From NCBI RefSeq assembly GCF_000190595.1, contig NC_015167.1, positions 1,973,501 to 2,037,500 on the forward strand: DNA of 64,000 bases, given 5' to 3'. The position numbers and the translations under genes are program-made. Origin of the DNA: Cellulophaga lytica DSM 7489 (lineage in GTDB: Bacteria > Bacteroidota > Bacteroidia > Flavobacteriales > Flavobacteriaceae). The number at the start of each line of letters is the position of its first letter. Positions within the stretch are counted from its first letter, which is position 1. The notes under the pieces are model-generated. The model had not been told where the DNA came from and ran no database searches. It saw nothing but the letters and a program-made list of their open reading frames with translations. Positions 9,751-18,056 of the stretch are shown here, piece after piece.

Positions 9751-10206
9751 TTACTTTAGGGTAAAAGTAGCTGTTAAGCCCACACTAAAATTACGAGGTA
9801 GTTTATGAACCCCAAAAATGGCTCTAGAATGTTTTCCTTTATCTTCTAATACCTTAACAAATAAGTCCGATGCTCCGTTTGCAACAATGGGAGAATCATC
9901 CCAGTCTTGCCCCGACTGAAAATAAATATCAATATGATTTAGGCCAACAATAGCATTAAACCCTATTTTGTTTTTTACCTGTGCCAATACATTTAATGCG
10001 CATATTTCCATTGCTTTATACCCTTCTTGAGTAGAAATTTTATCTCCCAAACGCCCTTGGTATAGGTAAGTATTGTTAATTATTGGAAATTGAATTGCTA
10101 TGTACGCTATATTTCCTCTAACATTAACAGAAATATAACTGCCACCTGGTGTAGATACTTCAGGAAGCTCTAAATTTAGCTTTTTTAAATTCTCTTCTGC
10201 ACTCAT
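9751..10206 (-). CDS. RidA/YjgF-family protein
   Basis: The start at 10206 (MSAEENLKKLNLELPE) is preferred over a frame extending to 10239, because the protein then begins like the longer RidA homologues with the phrase LPEVSTPGGSYISVNVRGN. The middle GRLGDKISTQEGYKAMEICALNVLAQVK and the end GASDLFVKVLEDKGKHSRAIFGVHKLPRN are the RidA core. RidA enzymes hydrolyse reactive imines/enamines. The conserved Arg of true RidA appears to be retained (SRAIFGV), so activity is possible but not shown. Confidence 0.8.
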   Translation of the reverse strand: MSAEENLKKLNLELPEVSTPGGSYISVNVRGNIAYIAIQFPIINNTYLYQGRLGDKISTQEGYKAMEICALNVLAQVKNKIGFNAIVGLNHIDIYFQSGQDWDDSPIVANGASDLFVKVLEDKGKHSRAIFGVHKLPRNFSVGLTATFTLK

Positions 10207-10294
10207 ACTTTTTAACTTGTTTTTTGGCTTTAAAAACATACGCTTTTAGCAAGCCTAATTTAACAAATTAAAACAGGATAAAACGTTGTTAACC

Positions 10295-10346
10295 AAAAAA
10301 AGCTAGTACCAATGCCTTAAGGTTTACATATAGGCAAGTACTAGCA
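10295..10346 (-). terminator. Terminator after the dioxygenase gene
   Basis: GCTAGTAC at 10302-10309 pairs with GTACTAGC at 10338-10345 around a long loop; the minus strand then reads seven Ts. It lies about 80 bp beyond the stop at 10424. Confidence 0.55.
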
Positions 10347-10423
10347 ATTGTTGTTGTACGGTATGGCAATAGTATTTTTTACTGTTTTTGTATAAAAAGA
10401 GCGTTATTGTAGCTTTTTTTTCT

Positions 10424-11377
10424 TTAAAAAGGAGCAAAAGTATCTTTTGGTTCTTTAGGCAAGCTCCAACGTTGGCGAGGTGTAATGTTTTCTGGAGCAG
10501 CAGTATTAGAACCAGCACTACCAAAATTACCATAACTACTAGTGCTGCCTCTTGGTATTTGCATACGATCTCCATATAGCCATACAACCAAGTTGCTACG
10601 CTGGCCACTTGTTATTGGGTGTGTAGCGTGTGGTACGTTACCACGGTGAAGTATTGCTTTACCTGGCTCAAAAAACGTTTGTACCGTTTGCTTAGTGCTT
10701 TTGTCATAAAAATCTACTTCAGAGCCGGTGTACTCCTCATCGGGTAGGTTAATGTTAATGTTTAAAGTAGCCGATGAAGCATCTGTGTGTGCTTGTAAGT
10801 CTTTTTCTTTGTCTGGATTGTATCTAATAGAAAACCCAAAAGTTTGACTATCATAACCCTGTGTGCCAAGTAATAAACGAGAAATAGGCCTCATATAACG
10901 GTCCATAATATCATTATAAAATGCCTGAAAATTAGGTGCGCCAAGGTGTCCCTCAGATCTTGGGTCTAACATAACCCCATAACGGTTTAATTGTATACCG
11001 TATGGTGGGCGTGCAGGAATTTTAGAGTTGGCTGCGGCTTCTAAATAATTACGAAATTCTGCTAAACGCTCAAGATCAAAAAATTGTATTTTGTAAACAC
11101 CTGGTATAATCTCTTCCCATAAATCTGCAACAGCATTTTCTTTTTCTGGATTTTTCCAAGCGCTATTAACTGCTTCTCTTAAAAGCGGATCTAATAATGA
11201 TTGGTCTGGTATTAATAAATTGTCTTTATTTTCAATTTCCCATTCTACCCAAGCATCTTCAAGTAATTTACGGTTGTTATTCCAAAAATGAGAGACCGAC
11301 TCTTCACGATGAAGAGAAGCTTCACGAGTAGGCAATGTAAGCGAGCGTGCTTGTGCCAGTGCATTAGTATTTGTCAT
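10424..11377 (-). CDS. 2-oxoglutarate/Fe(II)-dependent dioxygenase
   Basis: A 317-residue protein with the facial-triad layout of 2OG-Fe(II) oxygenases: an HTD motif (QAHTDASSATLNININLP), a distal His in FEPGKAILHRGNVPHATHPI, and the 2OG-binding Arg in SGQRSNLVVWLYGDR. It resembles prolyl-hydroxylase-like proteins that act on amino acids or peptides, but no substrate can be read from context. It stands alone, with its own terminator. The start at 11377 is the first ATG of the frame. It marks the last core-like gene before the cassette block. Confidence 0.85.
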   Translation of the reverse strand: MTNTNALAQARSLTLPTREASLHREESVSHFWNNNRKLLEDAWVEWEIENKDNLLIPDQSLLDPLLREAVNSAWKNPEKENAVADLWEEIIPGVYKIQFFDLERLAEFRNYLEAAANSKIPARPPYGIQLNRYGVMLDPRSEGHLGAPNFQAFYNDIMDRYMRPISRLLLGTQGYDSQTFGFSIRYNPDKEKDLQAHTDASSATLNININLPDEEYTGSEVDFYDKSTKQTVQTFFEPGKAILHRGNVPHATHPITSGQRSNLVVWLYGDRMQIPRGSTSSYGNFGSAGSNTAAPENITPRQRWSLPKEPKDTFAPF

Positions 11378-11472
11378 TTTTTCTGTGTTTTAAAATTATA
11401 ACACAAAATTACGTGCAGACTACTGTTTAAGCTTTGTAAAAATTAATGAGGTTTTGGTAAAAAACGAGGTAA

Positions 11473-11670
11473 CTAATGATTGTTATAGTTTAATATCATT
11501 CTTTTTTTGTCAGATTTGTCAAAAAATGGGTAAAGTTGAAAGAAGAAATCATCAGTGTCTATTTCTCCACCATTTGATTTTTTCATTCGGTTTTTAAATT
11601 CAGTTGAGAATGTTACGTTCAGTTCAGATTCTGTTTCTATTATATATTTTTCTTCTACTGGAAAAGGCAT
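11473..11670 (-). pseudogene. Truncated SMI1/KNR4 (SUKH) family fragment, last gene of the cassette array
   Basis: The 65 residues from MPFPVEEKYIIETESEL to YPFFDKSDKK are the start of a SUKH-type immunity domain, including ESELNVTFSTEFKNRM and NGGEI. After KK the frame ends within ten codons (RMILNYNNH), where SUKH proteins normally continue for about 100 residues. The start at 11670 is the first ATG; the frame upstream opens with TTG only. The cassette boundary (G/TT) lies just upstream at 11729/11730. No attC-like palindrome follows the stop, so both the gene's 3' part and its attC appear lost. Confidence 0.65.
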
Positions 11671-11723
11671 TTTCGTTTCATTTTTTGTTGACTTTCTTTT
11701 ATTCTGCAATTCTAGTAAATTAT

Positions 11724-11867
11724 GCAGAACGGTCTAATGTATTGGCAGTAGCAGATTTTAAGCACTAAAGTTAGCAAGTAAATCACAGATAAAAAGTCTA
11801 CTAGTTCCTACGCTTCGTAATTTGTAAGCATACTAATACTAGCAATGAATTATACACGGTTTTACCC
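11724..11867 (-). repeat. attC-like site A, after the VanW-like cassette
   Basis: Read on the minus strand it starts with GGGTAAAAC and ends ACCG/TTCTGC, where the slash is the inferred junction with the next cassette. Inner arms (TTCATTGCTAGTA and TACTGCCAATA) pair imperfectly. The left arm AATAAAGGGTAAAAC is close to the inverse of the 5' end of the same cassette (TTACCTTTATT), as expected for an attC. Confidence 0.6.
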
Positions 11868-11876
11868 TTTATTATT

Positions 11877-12680
11877 TTAATTTTTAAGAAACGGATTATA
11901 CATCATAATAGCGTGATTTTCAACTATAACTTTTTCGGTAATTGTATTTTCTGTTGACGTTATTTTAACAATCTGATTATGTCGTGAATATCCTCCCCAA
12001 ATTTGCTGTTTTATTTGATGATTTCTTTCTTCAATTTTAAATGTTTCATTCAATTTTTCTTTAGATAATAATTCTCCGTATAAATGAGTTTCGTCCATCC
12101 ATAATTTGATGATGAAATTATTATCTGTTTCATTTTTTATTTGTAGGTCAATATAATTGTACGATAAAGTTGCTCCTGCACCAAAAGGTACTTTTCTATT
12201 TACATCTGGAAAAACATCAAATCCGTGTCTATATCGCTCTTTAATTGTTAATGGACTATGTGCGAAAATCCAAAAAAGCAAATTTCCAAGTTGGCAAAGT
12301 CCTCCGCCAATATCTTTATCAATTTTTCCGCTTTTTAAAACTAAACCTTCTAAATAGCCTTTTCTTTTTGTAGGCCTACCAACTAATTTCCAGAGTGAAA
12401 AATATTCATTCGGTTTAATTTCAATTTGATTTAGATGTTTTATAGCAATTTCAAGATTTGTTCTTTTGTTTTCTTGAAGATACATTTCTACATCTTTTAG
12501 CGGTCTTAGAATTAGTGATTTGTGTTTGAATACTGAATAATCGAAATCTTTTTTTGCATTGCTTTTTGAGTATTTTTTATCCGTAAAAAACCAATTCCAT
12601 TTTCGTTTTAGGATAAAGTATTCTTTTCCTAAAACTTGTCTTAATTGACCTCTTTTTATTGGTTTTTCAATTTCGTTCAT
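11877..12680 (-). CDS. VanW-family protein in a cassette
   Basis: A 267-residue VanW-like protein. The diagnostic core is NEYFSLWKLVGRPTKRKGYLEG, then DIGGGLCQLGNLLFW and YRHGFDVFPDVNRKVPFGAGATLSYNY. VanW is named from vanB glycopeptide-resistance clusters but its biochemical role is unknown, and stand-alone homologues are common. No resistance genes accompany it, so a resistance function should not be inferred. There is no signal peptide. It is flanked by attC-like sites A and B and reads in the same direction as the other cassette genes. Confidence 0.85.
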   Translation of the reverse strand: MNEIEKPIKRGQLRQVLGKEYFILKRKWNWFFTDKKYSKSNAKKDFDYSVFKHKSLILRPLKDVEMYLQENKRTNLEIAIKHLNQIEIKPNEYFSLWKLVGRPTKRKGYLEGLVLKSGKIDKDIGGGLCQLGNLLFWIFAHSPLTIKERYRHGFDVFPDVNRKVPFGAGATLSYNYIDLQIKNETDNNFIIKLWMDETHLYGELLSKEKLNETFKIEERNHQIKQQIWGGYSRHNQIVKITSTENTITEKVIVENHAIMMYNPFLKN

Positions 12681-12701
12681 TTTGGCTATTTTTAATAAAG
12701 G

Positions 12702-12845
12702 TAACGGTTGGGCTAAGCGTAGTTGCGTGTTTCAGCTACTAATTTAGCAAATACAAACCGAATAGAAAATCCGCGAGTCCCGACGTTTCGGGATTCGCAA
12801 GTAGGCGAGAAACAAGCAATGAATTTTATACGTTGTTCTACGCAG
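12702..12845 (-). repeat. attC-like site B
   Basis: Minus-strand left arm CTGCGTAGAAC, right end AACCG/TTACCT. It shares interior blocks with site D (AGTTGCGTG; GGCGAGAA[A]CAAGCAAT on the plus strand), which shows common origin. A central GC-rich hairpin (GCGAGTCCCGA / TCGGGATTCGC) forms the variable tip. Confidence 0.65.
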
Positions 12846-12849
12846 TTTT

Positions 12850-13602
12850 TTAGTGATAATATTGACTTAAAAAACTCGGATTTCCTTTTTCTTCAGAGTA
12901 ATAATAAATTCCGATTATTAATTTACTATTGTCAGGTACTTTGTCATTAATTCCATTGTCATTACTTGTCCATTCCGTTTGTTTGATAATTCCTGTCAGT
13001 TTTTGGTCTATCGGATTTCCAAATCCACTTATTTCAGTCACACTTTTAATTGTCAAATCAGATGCGAATGTTATTTCATAAATCCCAAAATTTTTATCAA
13101 GTTCAATTCCTTTAAATTGTTCTAAGTTTTTATGAAGTTTTGATATTTCTCGATAACTTATTTTATCAGTCGAATTAATATTATTTTTCTTGAATGTTCT
13201 TAAAATATCTAATTCACGTTTCTGTCTATTCTGATTAGTTTTATTAAGATACAGTATACCAGAACACATTCCAATTCCAAAGTTCCCGTCTTTGTTTTTT
13301 CGTGCATAAGCAACTAACTTTGTGTTTGTAGGAATATAAATGTCGCAAGAACTTCCAATTCCATTATCACTTCTGCCATAAACATAAATTGATTTCAATT
13401 GTTCTCCTTTATACAATTCATTAATCTTTATGTCTGCTTTATATCCTTGTTCATTTTTTTGATTCGGATAGATTTTTAGAATTGTTATGTTAGCGACAAA
13501 TTCCGACTCAATAAATTTTTCCGTTATTTTCGGTTCATCGCAATCGCAAGCAAAAACTCCGATTGAAAATAGAAATATTGTGATTTGCAGGATGTTTTTC
13601 AT
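12850..13602 (-). CDS. Secreted NTR/TIMP-like protein of unknown function, in a cassette
   Basis: A protein of about 250 residues. The start at 13602 (MKNILQITIFLFSIGVFA) gives a clean signal peptide; the frame reaches a TTG at the cassette junction, which is not needed. The mature N-terminus is CDCDEPKITEKFIESEFVANITILKIY, with the cysteine-first layout of netrin/TIMP-like domains, then GEQLKSIYVYGRSD and SSCDIYIPTNTKLVAYARK. The C-terminal part (about 140-250) resembles a TonB-C/energy-transducer-like beta unit. Function unknown; it is probably periplasmic. Confidence 0.6.
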   Translation of the reverse strand: MKNILQITIFLFSIGVFACDCDEPKITEKFIESEFVANITILKIYPNQKNEQGYKADIKINELYKGEQLKSIYVYGRSDNGIGSSCDIYIPTNTKLVAYARKNKDGNFGIGMCSGILYLNKTNQNRQKRELDILRTFKKNNINSTDKISYREISKLHKNLEQFKGIELDKNFGIYEITFASDLTIKSVTEISGFGNPIDQKLTGIIKQTEWTSNDNGINDKVPDNSKLIIGIYYYSEEKGNPSFLSQYYH

Positions 13603-13611
13603 AATTGATGG

Positions 13612-13806
13612 CAACGGACTTGTGTATGGAACGTAGCGTGCAAAAAGACACTAATTTTTCGGATAAACACAGAGCCGAATTTTTATATTTTGTTTTAATT
13701 TATTTCTTTAATACCAAATCAAAAGGTTTTGCGACATCGCAAATAAACACAGACTTTTGAACTAACACAAACCAGCCCTATTTACTATATATAGTGTTAA
13801 CATTAG
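13612..13806 (-). repeat. attC-like site C
   Basis: Minus-strand left arm CTAATGTTAAC, right end GTCCG/TTGCCATC. The left arm contains the exact 9-nt inverse (TAATGTTAA) of the 5' end of its own cassette (TTAACATTA at site D). It overlaps the stop codon of the gene at 13803. It is longer than the other sites and has an internal TTTTGCGA/TCGCAAA hairpin; its outer arms are otherwise weakly paired. Confidence 0.55.
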
Positions 13807-14537
13807 TTTGCTTTTTTTAATATTTTACTTATTTCAGGTGTTTTTTTGTCGTAAGCAACAATTATGGAATCCCCGACTTTATATAAATCTTTTGTTGATG
13901 AAAATTGACAATCAATAATTTTGTTTTCAATTTCTATTTGATAAGAATAAATCCATTTAGCGGCTATTTCCTTTCGTTTTATTATATATGCATCTCTAAA
14001 CTCTTTTTCTAGTATTACAGTTGAAGTCTTAGGAGATTCTTCATTTAAATTACTCAATATCGTATTTATTTCATCACCATAAAAAATGTTGTCAAAAACA
14101 ATAGTAGTAGGTATTATACACAATACAGATAAAAGCAATATTAATTTTTTAGTTTTGTTGTTTGGAAAGAATATCCCTTTTAAAACAGAGAAAAAGACAC
14201 CCCAAGATATTCCTATTAGTATTATTGATAGTATACCCCAAATAGTTTGTCTCGTTATTCCCAGAAGTCGATATATTACTAAAGCTAAAACTAAAGGAAT
14301 AAGACTTAATAGTATTTTTTTTGAGTTTTCAACAGTAAATTTAGCGGTAATATTTTTTATGTCAAATCCAACGTTATTTTTTGGAGGAGGTGGCGGAGTT
14401 AAATCTTTTTCGTAAAATTCACATTCATTATTAAAATCAGCAATGTTACCAGTTAGATTACAAATCAAGCCTTGTTTGAAATCTGGTTTTCTATTAACAC
14501 AGGTTTTACAAAATTTCAAATGATCTTCTCTTGTCAT
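13803..14537 (-). CDS. Cys-cluster membrane protein of unknown function, in a cassette
   Basis: A 244-residue protein with an N-terminal four-cysteine cluster (FCKTCVNRKPDF, LICNLTG, NNECEFYEKD), a short zinc-ribbon-like metal site. It is followed by a proline run (TPPPPPK) and three hydrophobic segments (about 75-92, 95-115, 130-150), then a soluble C-terminal domain of about 80 residues ending in beta strands (VGDSIIVAYDKKTPEI). No catalytic motif is recognised. It is flanked by attC-like sites C and D, with stop codon and site C overlapping. Confidence 0.6.
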   Translation of the reverse strand: MTREDHLKFCKTCVNRKPDFKQGLICNLTGNIADFNNECEFYEKDLTPPPPPKNNVGFDIKNITAKFTVENSKKILLSLIPLVLALVIYRLLGITRQTIWGILSIILIGISWGVFFSVLKGIFFPNNKTKKLILLLSVLCIIPTTIVFDNIFYGDEINTILSNLNEESPKTSTVILEKEFRDAYIIKRKEIAAKWIYSYQIEIENKIIDCQFSSTKDLYKVGDSIIVAYDKKTPEISKILKKAN

Positions 14538-14558
14538 ATTTGTATTTTTTTTAATTAA

Positions 14559-14693
14559 TGTTAACGGTCTCGGCTATGAGTAGTTGCGTGGGTTAGCACT
14601 TAACTTTGCAAGTACACACCAAGTTGGAAATTCCTGCGGAATTTCCAAAGAAGGCGAGAACAAGCAATTACTTATAGCCATTGTTGTGTGGCG
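14559..14693 (-). repeat. attC-like site D, after the TrkH cassette
   Basis: On the plus strand the arms GGCTATGAGTAGTTGC (14572-14587) and GCAATTACTTATAGCC pair with two mismatches. Left arm on the minus strand is CGCCACACAAC, right end GACCG/TTAACATTA. The left arm is inverse to the TrkH cassette's 5' end (TTGTGTG). Its central hairpin is GGAAATTCC/GGAATTTCC. Confidence 0.7.
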
Positions 14694-14724
14694 TTTTTTT
14701 CTATTTTTCCTTATATTAATTTTT

Positions 14725-16077
14725 TCATACAGCCAAATCATCAGCTCTGATTTTTTTAGAATCGTTATCTTTTTGTTGCAACAAAGCAAATCCAAAAGTT
14801 AGAACTCCAACTCGACCAATAAACATTAAAATAATTATCAATGTTTTCCCAATATTAGATAAATCTCCTGTAATTCCTGTGCTTAATCCAACAGTTCCTA
14901 AAGCGGATGCTACTTCAAATAATATGCTTTCAAAAGAAAAGTTTTCAAAGTAAGAAAGTAAAAATGAAAACAAGAAAATTAAACTCGTATAAAGCATAAA
15001 AGTAGATGTCGCAACATATATTCTCTCAAATGGAATAAGTCGGTTTAAAAATGTGATTTTTTTCTGACCAAACAATCGACTTTTCAATATCGATAGCATT
15101 GCCGTTAATGTCGTTATTTTCATTCCTCCTGCTGTTCCCGAAGGCGAAGCACCGATATACATAAGAAAGGTTACAAGCAACAATATTGGCAAAGATAATT
15201 CACCGATAGGTATCGTGTTAAATCCAACAGTTGTCATAGCTGACATTGCTTGAAAGAAAGAGGTCATTAGTGAACTATTTGAGCCAAGAATAGATGATGA
15301 CTCTGTTGTGTAAATGAGTAAAGTACCTAAAAAAAGCAAAAACAAAAAGCCATAAACAATGATTTTAGTTGTAAACGAAATTTCTTTTGATTTACCTCTA
15401 ATTCGATACCACAAATCTGTAATTACAATAAAACCCAAAGAACCAGAAATTGCTAATACAGAAATAATTGTATTAATAAAAGTATTGTCTTGATAGCTTT
15501 CGAAACCATCATTAAACAATCCAAATCCAGCTGTGCAAAACGATGAAATACTATGAAAAATTGAAAACCAAATTGCTTTTAAACTTCCCATTCCTGAATT
15601 GGTAAAGGCAAAGTAGAAAAGTATAGCTCCAATAGTTTCCATTATTAGGGTAAAAACAATAACGCTTTTGATGAAATCTTTTATCTGAATTGTATTGGGT
15701 AAAGTAAATTCAGTACCTATTAACTTACTATGCCAATGAGTTATTTTTTTTGTGGTAAATATTAAATAGTATGTCGTTAGCGTCATATATCCAATTCCGC
15801 CAATTTGTATTAATGCCATAATAACAAACTGACCGAAAAAATTATAGGAATCGAAAACGCTTATAGTTACAAGTCCAGTAGTTGAAATTGCAGAAGTCGA
15901 AATAAACAAATTATCTAAAACGGATATGTCGGTTTTGTGAAAAAAAGGAATAGACAGTAAAATAAATCCAATGAGCGTATATAAAAAGAATCCCCAAACT
16001 AAATTCATTTGAGGTGATTTACTAATTTGGAATTTTCGGTACCAATTAGATATTTTCTTGTATGTTTTATTTTTCAT
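14725..16077 (-). CDS. TrkH/KtrB-type potassium uptake membrane protein, in a cassette
   Basis: A 450-residue ion-transport subunit with the four repeated pore-loop regions of the Trk/Ktr family: SAISTTGLVTISVFD, SSFCTAGFGLFNDGF, SAMTTVGFNTIPIG and ASALGTVGLSTGITGD. The glycines of the selectivity filters are present. About ten hydrophobic helices can be counted. It imports K+ with a cytosolic TrkA/KtrA RCK subunit, but no such partner is in the window, so it must use a chromosomal one or act alone. It is unusually large and physiological for a gene cassette. It is flanked by sites D and E. Confidence 0.88.
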   Translation of the reverse strand: MKNKTYKKISNWYRKFQISKSPQMNLVWGFFLYTLIGFILLSIPFFHKTDISVLDNLFISTSAISTTGLVTISVFDSYNFFGQFVIMALIQIGGIGYMTLTTYYLIFTTKKITHWHSKLIGTEFTLPNTIQIKDFIKSVIVFTLIMETIGAILFYFAFTNSGMGSLKAIWFSIFHSISSFCTAGFGLFNDGFESYQDNTFINTIISVLAISGSLGFIVITDLWYRIRGKSKEISFTTKIIVYGFLFLLFLGTLLIYTTESSSILGSNSSLMTSFFQAMSAMTTVGFNTIPIGELSLPILLLVTFLMYIGASPSGTAGGMKITTLTAMLSILKSRLFGQKKITFLNRLIPFERIYVATSTFMLYTSLIFLFSFLLSYFENFSFESILFEVASALGTVGLSTGITGDLSNIGKTLIIILMFIGRVGVLTFGFALLQQKDNDSKKIRADDLAV

Positions 16078-16106
16078 TTTTTGTATTCAGGTTTTTGTTT
16101 GTAAAT

Positions 16107-16195
16107 GACACACAACTAGTAAATAAACTCAATTTATTGCGTTTATTCCGCCAATATGGGTGAGTAAATGCACATTTGGCTTGCTAGTTTGTTAT
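16107..16195 (-). repeat. attC-like site E (second sequence type)
   Basis: Minus-strand right end TTTATTTACTAG/TTGTGTGTC, with the junction at 16115/16116. It contains a local palindrome GAATAAACGCAATAAATTGAGTTTATT and a GCTAGTTTG/CTAGTT edge. It is nearly identical to site G over about 75 bp (CCAATATGGGT block, TAAATGCAC block), unlike sites A-D and F. Confidence 0.5.
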
Positions 16196-16471
16196 TTGGT
16201 TGTTTTATTTTCTTATAATATATATTAATTTTTTATACTGTAATAATGGAAATGTGTAATTGGCATATTTTTAGTACAATTTGTAATTATACATAAAAAA
16301 CTAGAGAAGTTAACACCCTGTATTTTGTTTATATAGTGTTTTTGTGTTCTTGCTGCTAGCGTGTAATAATATGCTATTTTTTTTAGATTAGTATTGAGCC
16401 ACACAGTAGGTGCATTATAAATATACACATGCACAGAACCTTTTTGTTTTGCCCCAAAGTCCGCATTAGGT
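16196..16471. other. Gene-poor spacer within the cassette block
   Basis: No convincing gene is seen between site E and the EF-hand protein. A minus-strand frame of 69 codons (16225-16434) has no recognisable motif and is probably decayed sequence. At 16481-16491 the plus strand reads GTTAGGTGCAG, which looks like the left arm of an attC for the EF-hand cassette; its right arm is not evident, so this site may have been rearranged. Confidence 0.4.
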
Positions 16472-16900
16472 TTAGGTATTGTTAGGTGCAGTTTTTATTC
16501 TTTTCATACTTACATATTCAACAATTTTTCCACCAATAAAAACAAACAATGATATAATTCCAGAAAAAATCAGTCCGGTTATAAATGAAAAATTCCGTCC
16601 TGTATCCAAAATCATTTTTTGCATCGCTTCTTTTTGCTCAGTTGTAATTTCCTCTCCGTTAAAAAATCCGTCTCCATTTAAGTCAAATTTTTGTAGAGCC
16701 AGTTCCGATGTAATGTCAGAATAAGTCGCTCCTCCAACAATCAGAAGATAAATTCCGAAAAACACAGTTGTGCTTATCCAAAACCATTTCCATTTTCCAT
16801 TCGCGAATAACTTTTTTCTTTTCAGAAGTATTATTCCCAAAGTCATTATTGAAATCTGGCTTGGAATTATTAAATGATATGGTAAACTTATTTCGTTCAT
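16472..16900 (-). CDS. Small membrane protein with an EF-hand, in a cassette
   Basis: A 142-residue protein with three predicted hydrophobic helices (about 7-27, 39-60, 101-125). Between helices 2 and 3 sits a canonical EF-hand loop, DLNGDGFFNGEE (residues about 74-85), a likely Ca2+ site. No enzymatic motif is seen. The gene is bounded upstream by attC-like site F (junction 16934/16935) and downstream by a possible attC left arm. Function unknown; calcium binding is inferred from the loop only. Confidence 0.65.
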   Translation of the reverse strand: MNEISLPYHLIIPSQISIMTLGIILLKRKKLFANGKWKWFWISTTVFFGIYLLIVGGATYSDITSELALQKFDLNGDGFFNGEEITTEQKEAMQKMILDTGRNFSFITGLIFSGIISLFVFIGGKIVEYVSMKRIKTAPNNT

Positions 16901-16926
16901 TAGTTTCGTTTCGGTTTTGTTAAATT

Positions 16927-17062
16927 ACCTACAACGTTTAGTATAAGAGCAGTGGCGGATTTAAGACCACAGCCTTTTCCACCAAGACCTGCTTTTGTTA
17001 CTAGTATTATCGTTTGTTTTATCACTTTCTCCGCCATTGCTTTTATACATTGTTGGCGGTAG
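16927..17062 (-). repeat. attC-like site F, after the SUKH cassette
   Basis: On the plus strand GTATAAGAGCAGTGGCGGA (16941-16959) pairs with TCCGCCATTGCTTTTATAC with two mismatches, a strong attC-type stem. Minus-strand left arm is CTACCGCCAAC and the right end is AAACG/TTGTAGGTAA. The left arm contains the exact 9-nt inverse (TACCGCCAA) of the 5' end of its own cassette (TTGGCGGTA at site G). Confidence 0.75.
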
Positions 17063-18040
17063 TTTTTCATCATTCGACTTCTCTTTGAATTCAAATGATT
17101 TCTTCAATTTTTCTATCTCTTCAGGGTTTTCTTTATGATATGGAATTTGTAAAAAGTCCCAGTTTTGTTTTGATAAAAATGGTTGAAGAAATTCCTCAAT
17201 AATTGACTTTAAATAATTTGAATTGTCTTGAAATGATTCTACTCCAATTCTTAAGTCGATATCCAAAACATAATTAAAATCTTTGTTGTTTTGGAAAAGA
17301 AAGGTTTTACTTTGAAATTTATTTGGGGTTATTCTAAGATGAGCAGATAGCTTTGAATTTATCTTTAGTTCTCCGTAATACCATTTCTCAAAATTATACC
17401 ACCCATAACCATCATTTGTCTTTTGCTCAAGTTCTAGGTCAAACGTCTTATTAATTATTCCTGCAATTTGCTCTATTGGCTCATCAGATTTTAGTCCAAT
17501 AAAAAATGAAGTTGATTCATAACCGTAATAGACTAATTTGTTAATTAAGTCATCATAGGATTTAACTCTTAGTTTTTCTTCATATCCATTATCAGCACAT
17601 TCTAATTCAAAATGTACAATCTGAGGAATTTCATATGCTGATTCAACATTATAACCATAATCAAAACATAACATTGTATGACCATCCATATGTGAGAGAA
17701 TAGGAAGTCTTTCTAAATTAATGAATTCGGATTCTGTCGAACTTTCAAGTTCTTCTTTGTCCATATATTCTAGCAATACATCTTTTAAAATTTTATAACC
17801 TCCGTGATTGATAATTTGGTCAATTGTTGAACCATTAAATAAAAGTTCATTGACATCACCATTATGGATTAGAGCACTTTTCCATAAATATCCACCATTT
17901 TGGATTTTCATATGTTCCCTGTAAAGACTTGGAAATTTAAATCCAATTTCAGTTTCTTTTTGAACGATTTGTTCTTCCGTTCTTCCAATACTTTTATCAG
18001 TAAATCCTTTTGCAGGTTGTTTCCAAATATCTTCTGTCAT
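16961..18040 (-). CDS. SMI1/KNR4 (SUKH) family protein, in a cassette
   Basis: A 359-residue protein. The N-terminal SUKH domain (about 1-160) has the family hallmarks: GRTEEQIVQKETEIGFKFPSLY, the loop MKIQNGGYLW, and LPILSHMDGHTMLCFDYG. SUKH proteins are commonly immunity proteins against polymorphic nuclease toxins, but no toxin gene is adjacent. A second soluble domain follows. The last 33 residues (from LPPTMYKSNGG to KRLWS) are encoded entirely inside attC-like site F, so the stop at 16961-16963 lies within the recombination site. The original C-terminus may have ended earlier. Confidence 0.8.
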   Translation of the reverse strand: MTEDIWKQPAKGFTDKSIGRTEEQIVQKETEIGFKFPSLYREHMKIQNGGYLWKSALIHNGDVNELLFNGSTIDQIINHGGYKILKDVLLEYMDKEELESSTESEFINLERLPILSHMDGHTMLCFDYGYNVESAYEIPQIVHFELECADNGYEEKLRVKSYDDLINKLVYYGYESTSFFIGLKSDEPIEQIAGIINKTFDLELEQKTNDGYGWYNFEKWYYGELKINSKLSAHLRITPNKFQSKTFLFQNNKDFNYVLDIDLRIGVESFQDNSNYLKSIIEEFLQPFLSKQNWDFLQIPYHKENPEEIEKLKKSFEFKEKSNDEKLPPTMYKSNGGESDKTNDNTSNKSRSWWKRLWS

Positions 18041-18056
18041 ATGATTTTTCTGTAAT

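Noticed and set aside
11877-12680. Vancomycin-resistance cluster
   Set aside because: Only a VanW-like protein is present; no vanA/B, vanH, vanX or two-component system is nearby.
16225-16434. 69-codon minus-strand open frame between two cassettes
   Set aside because: No recognisable motif, no good start context, unusual composition; probably decayed sequence.
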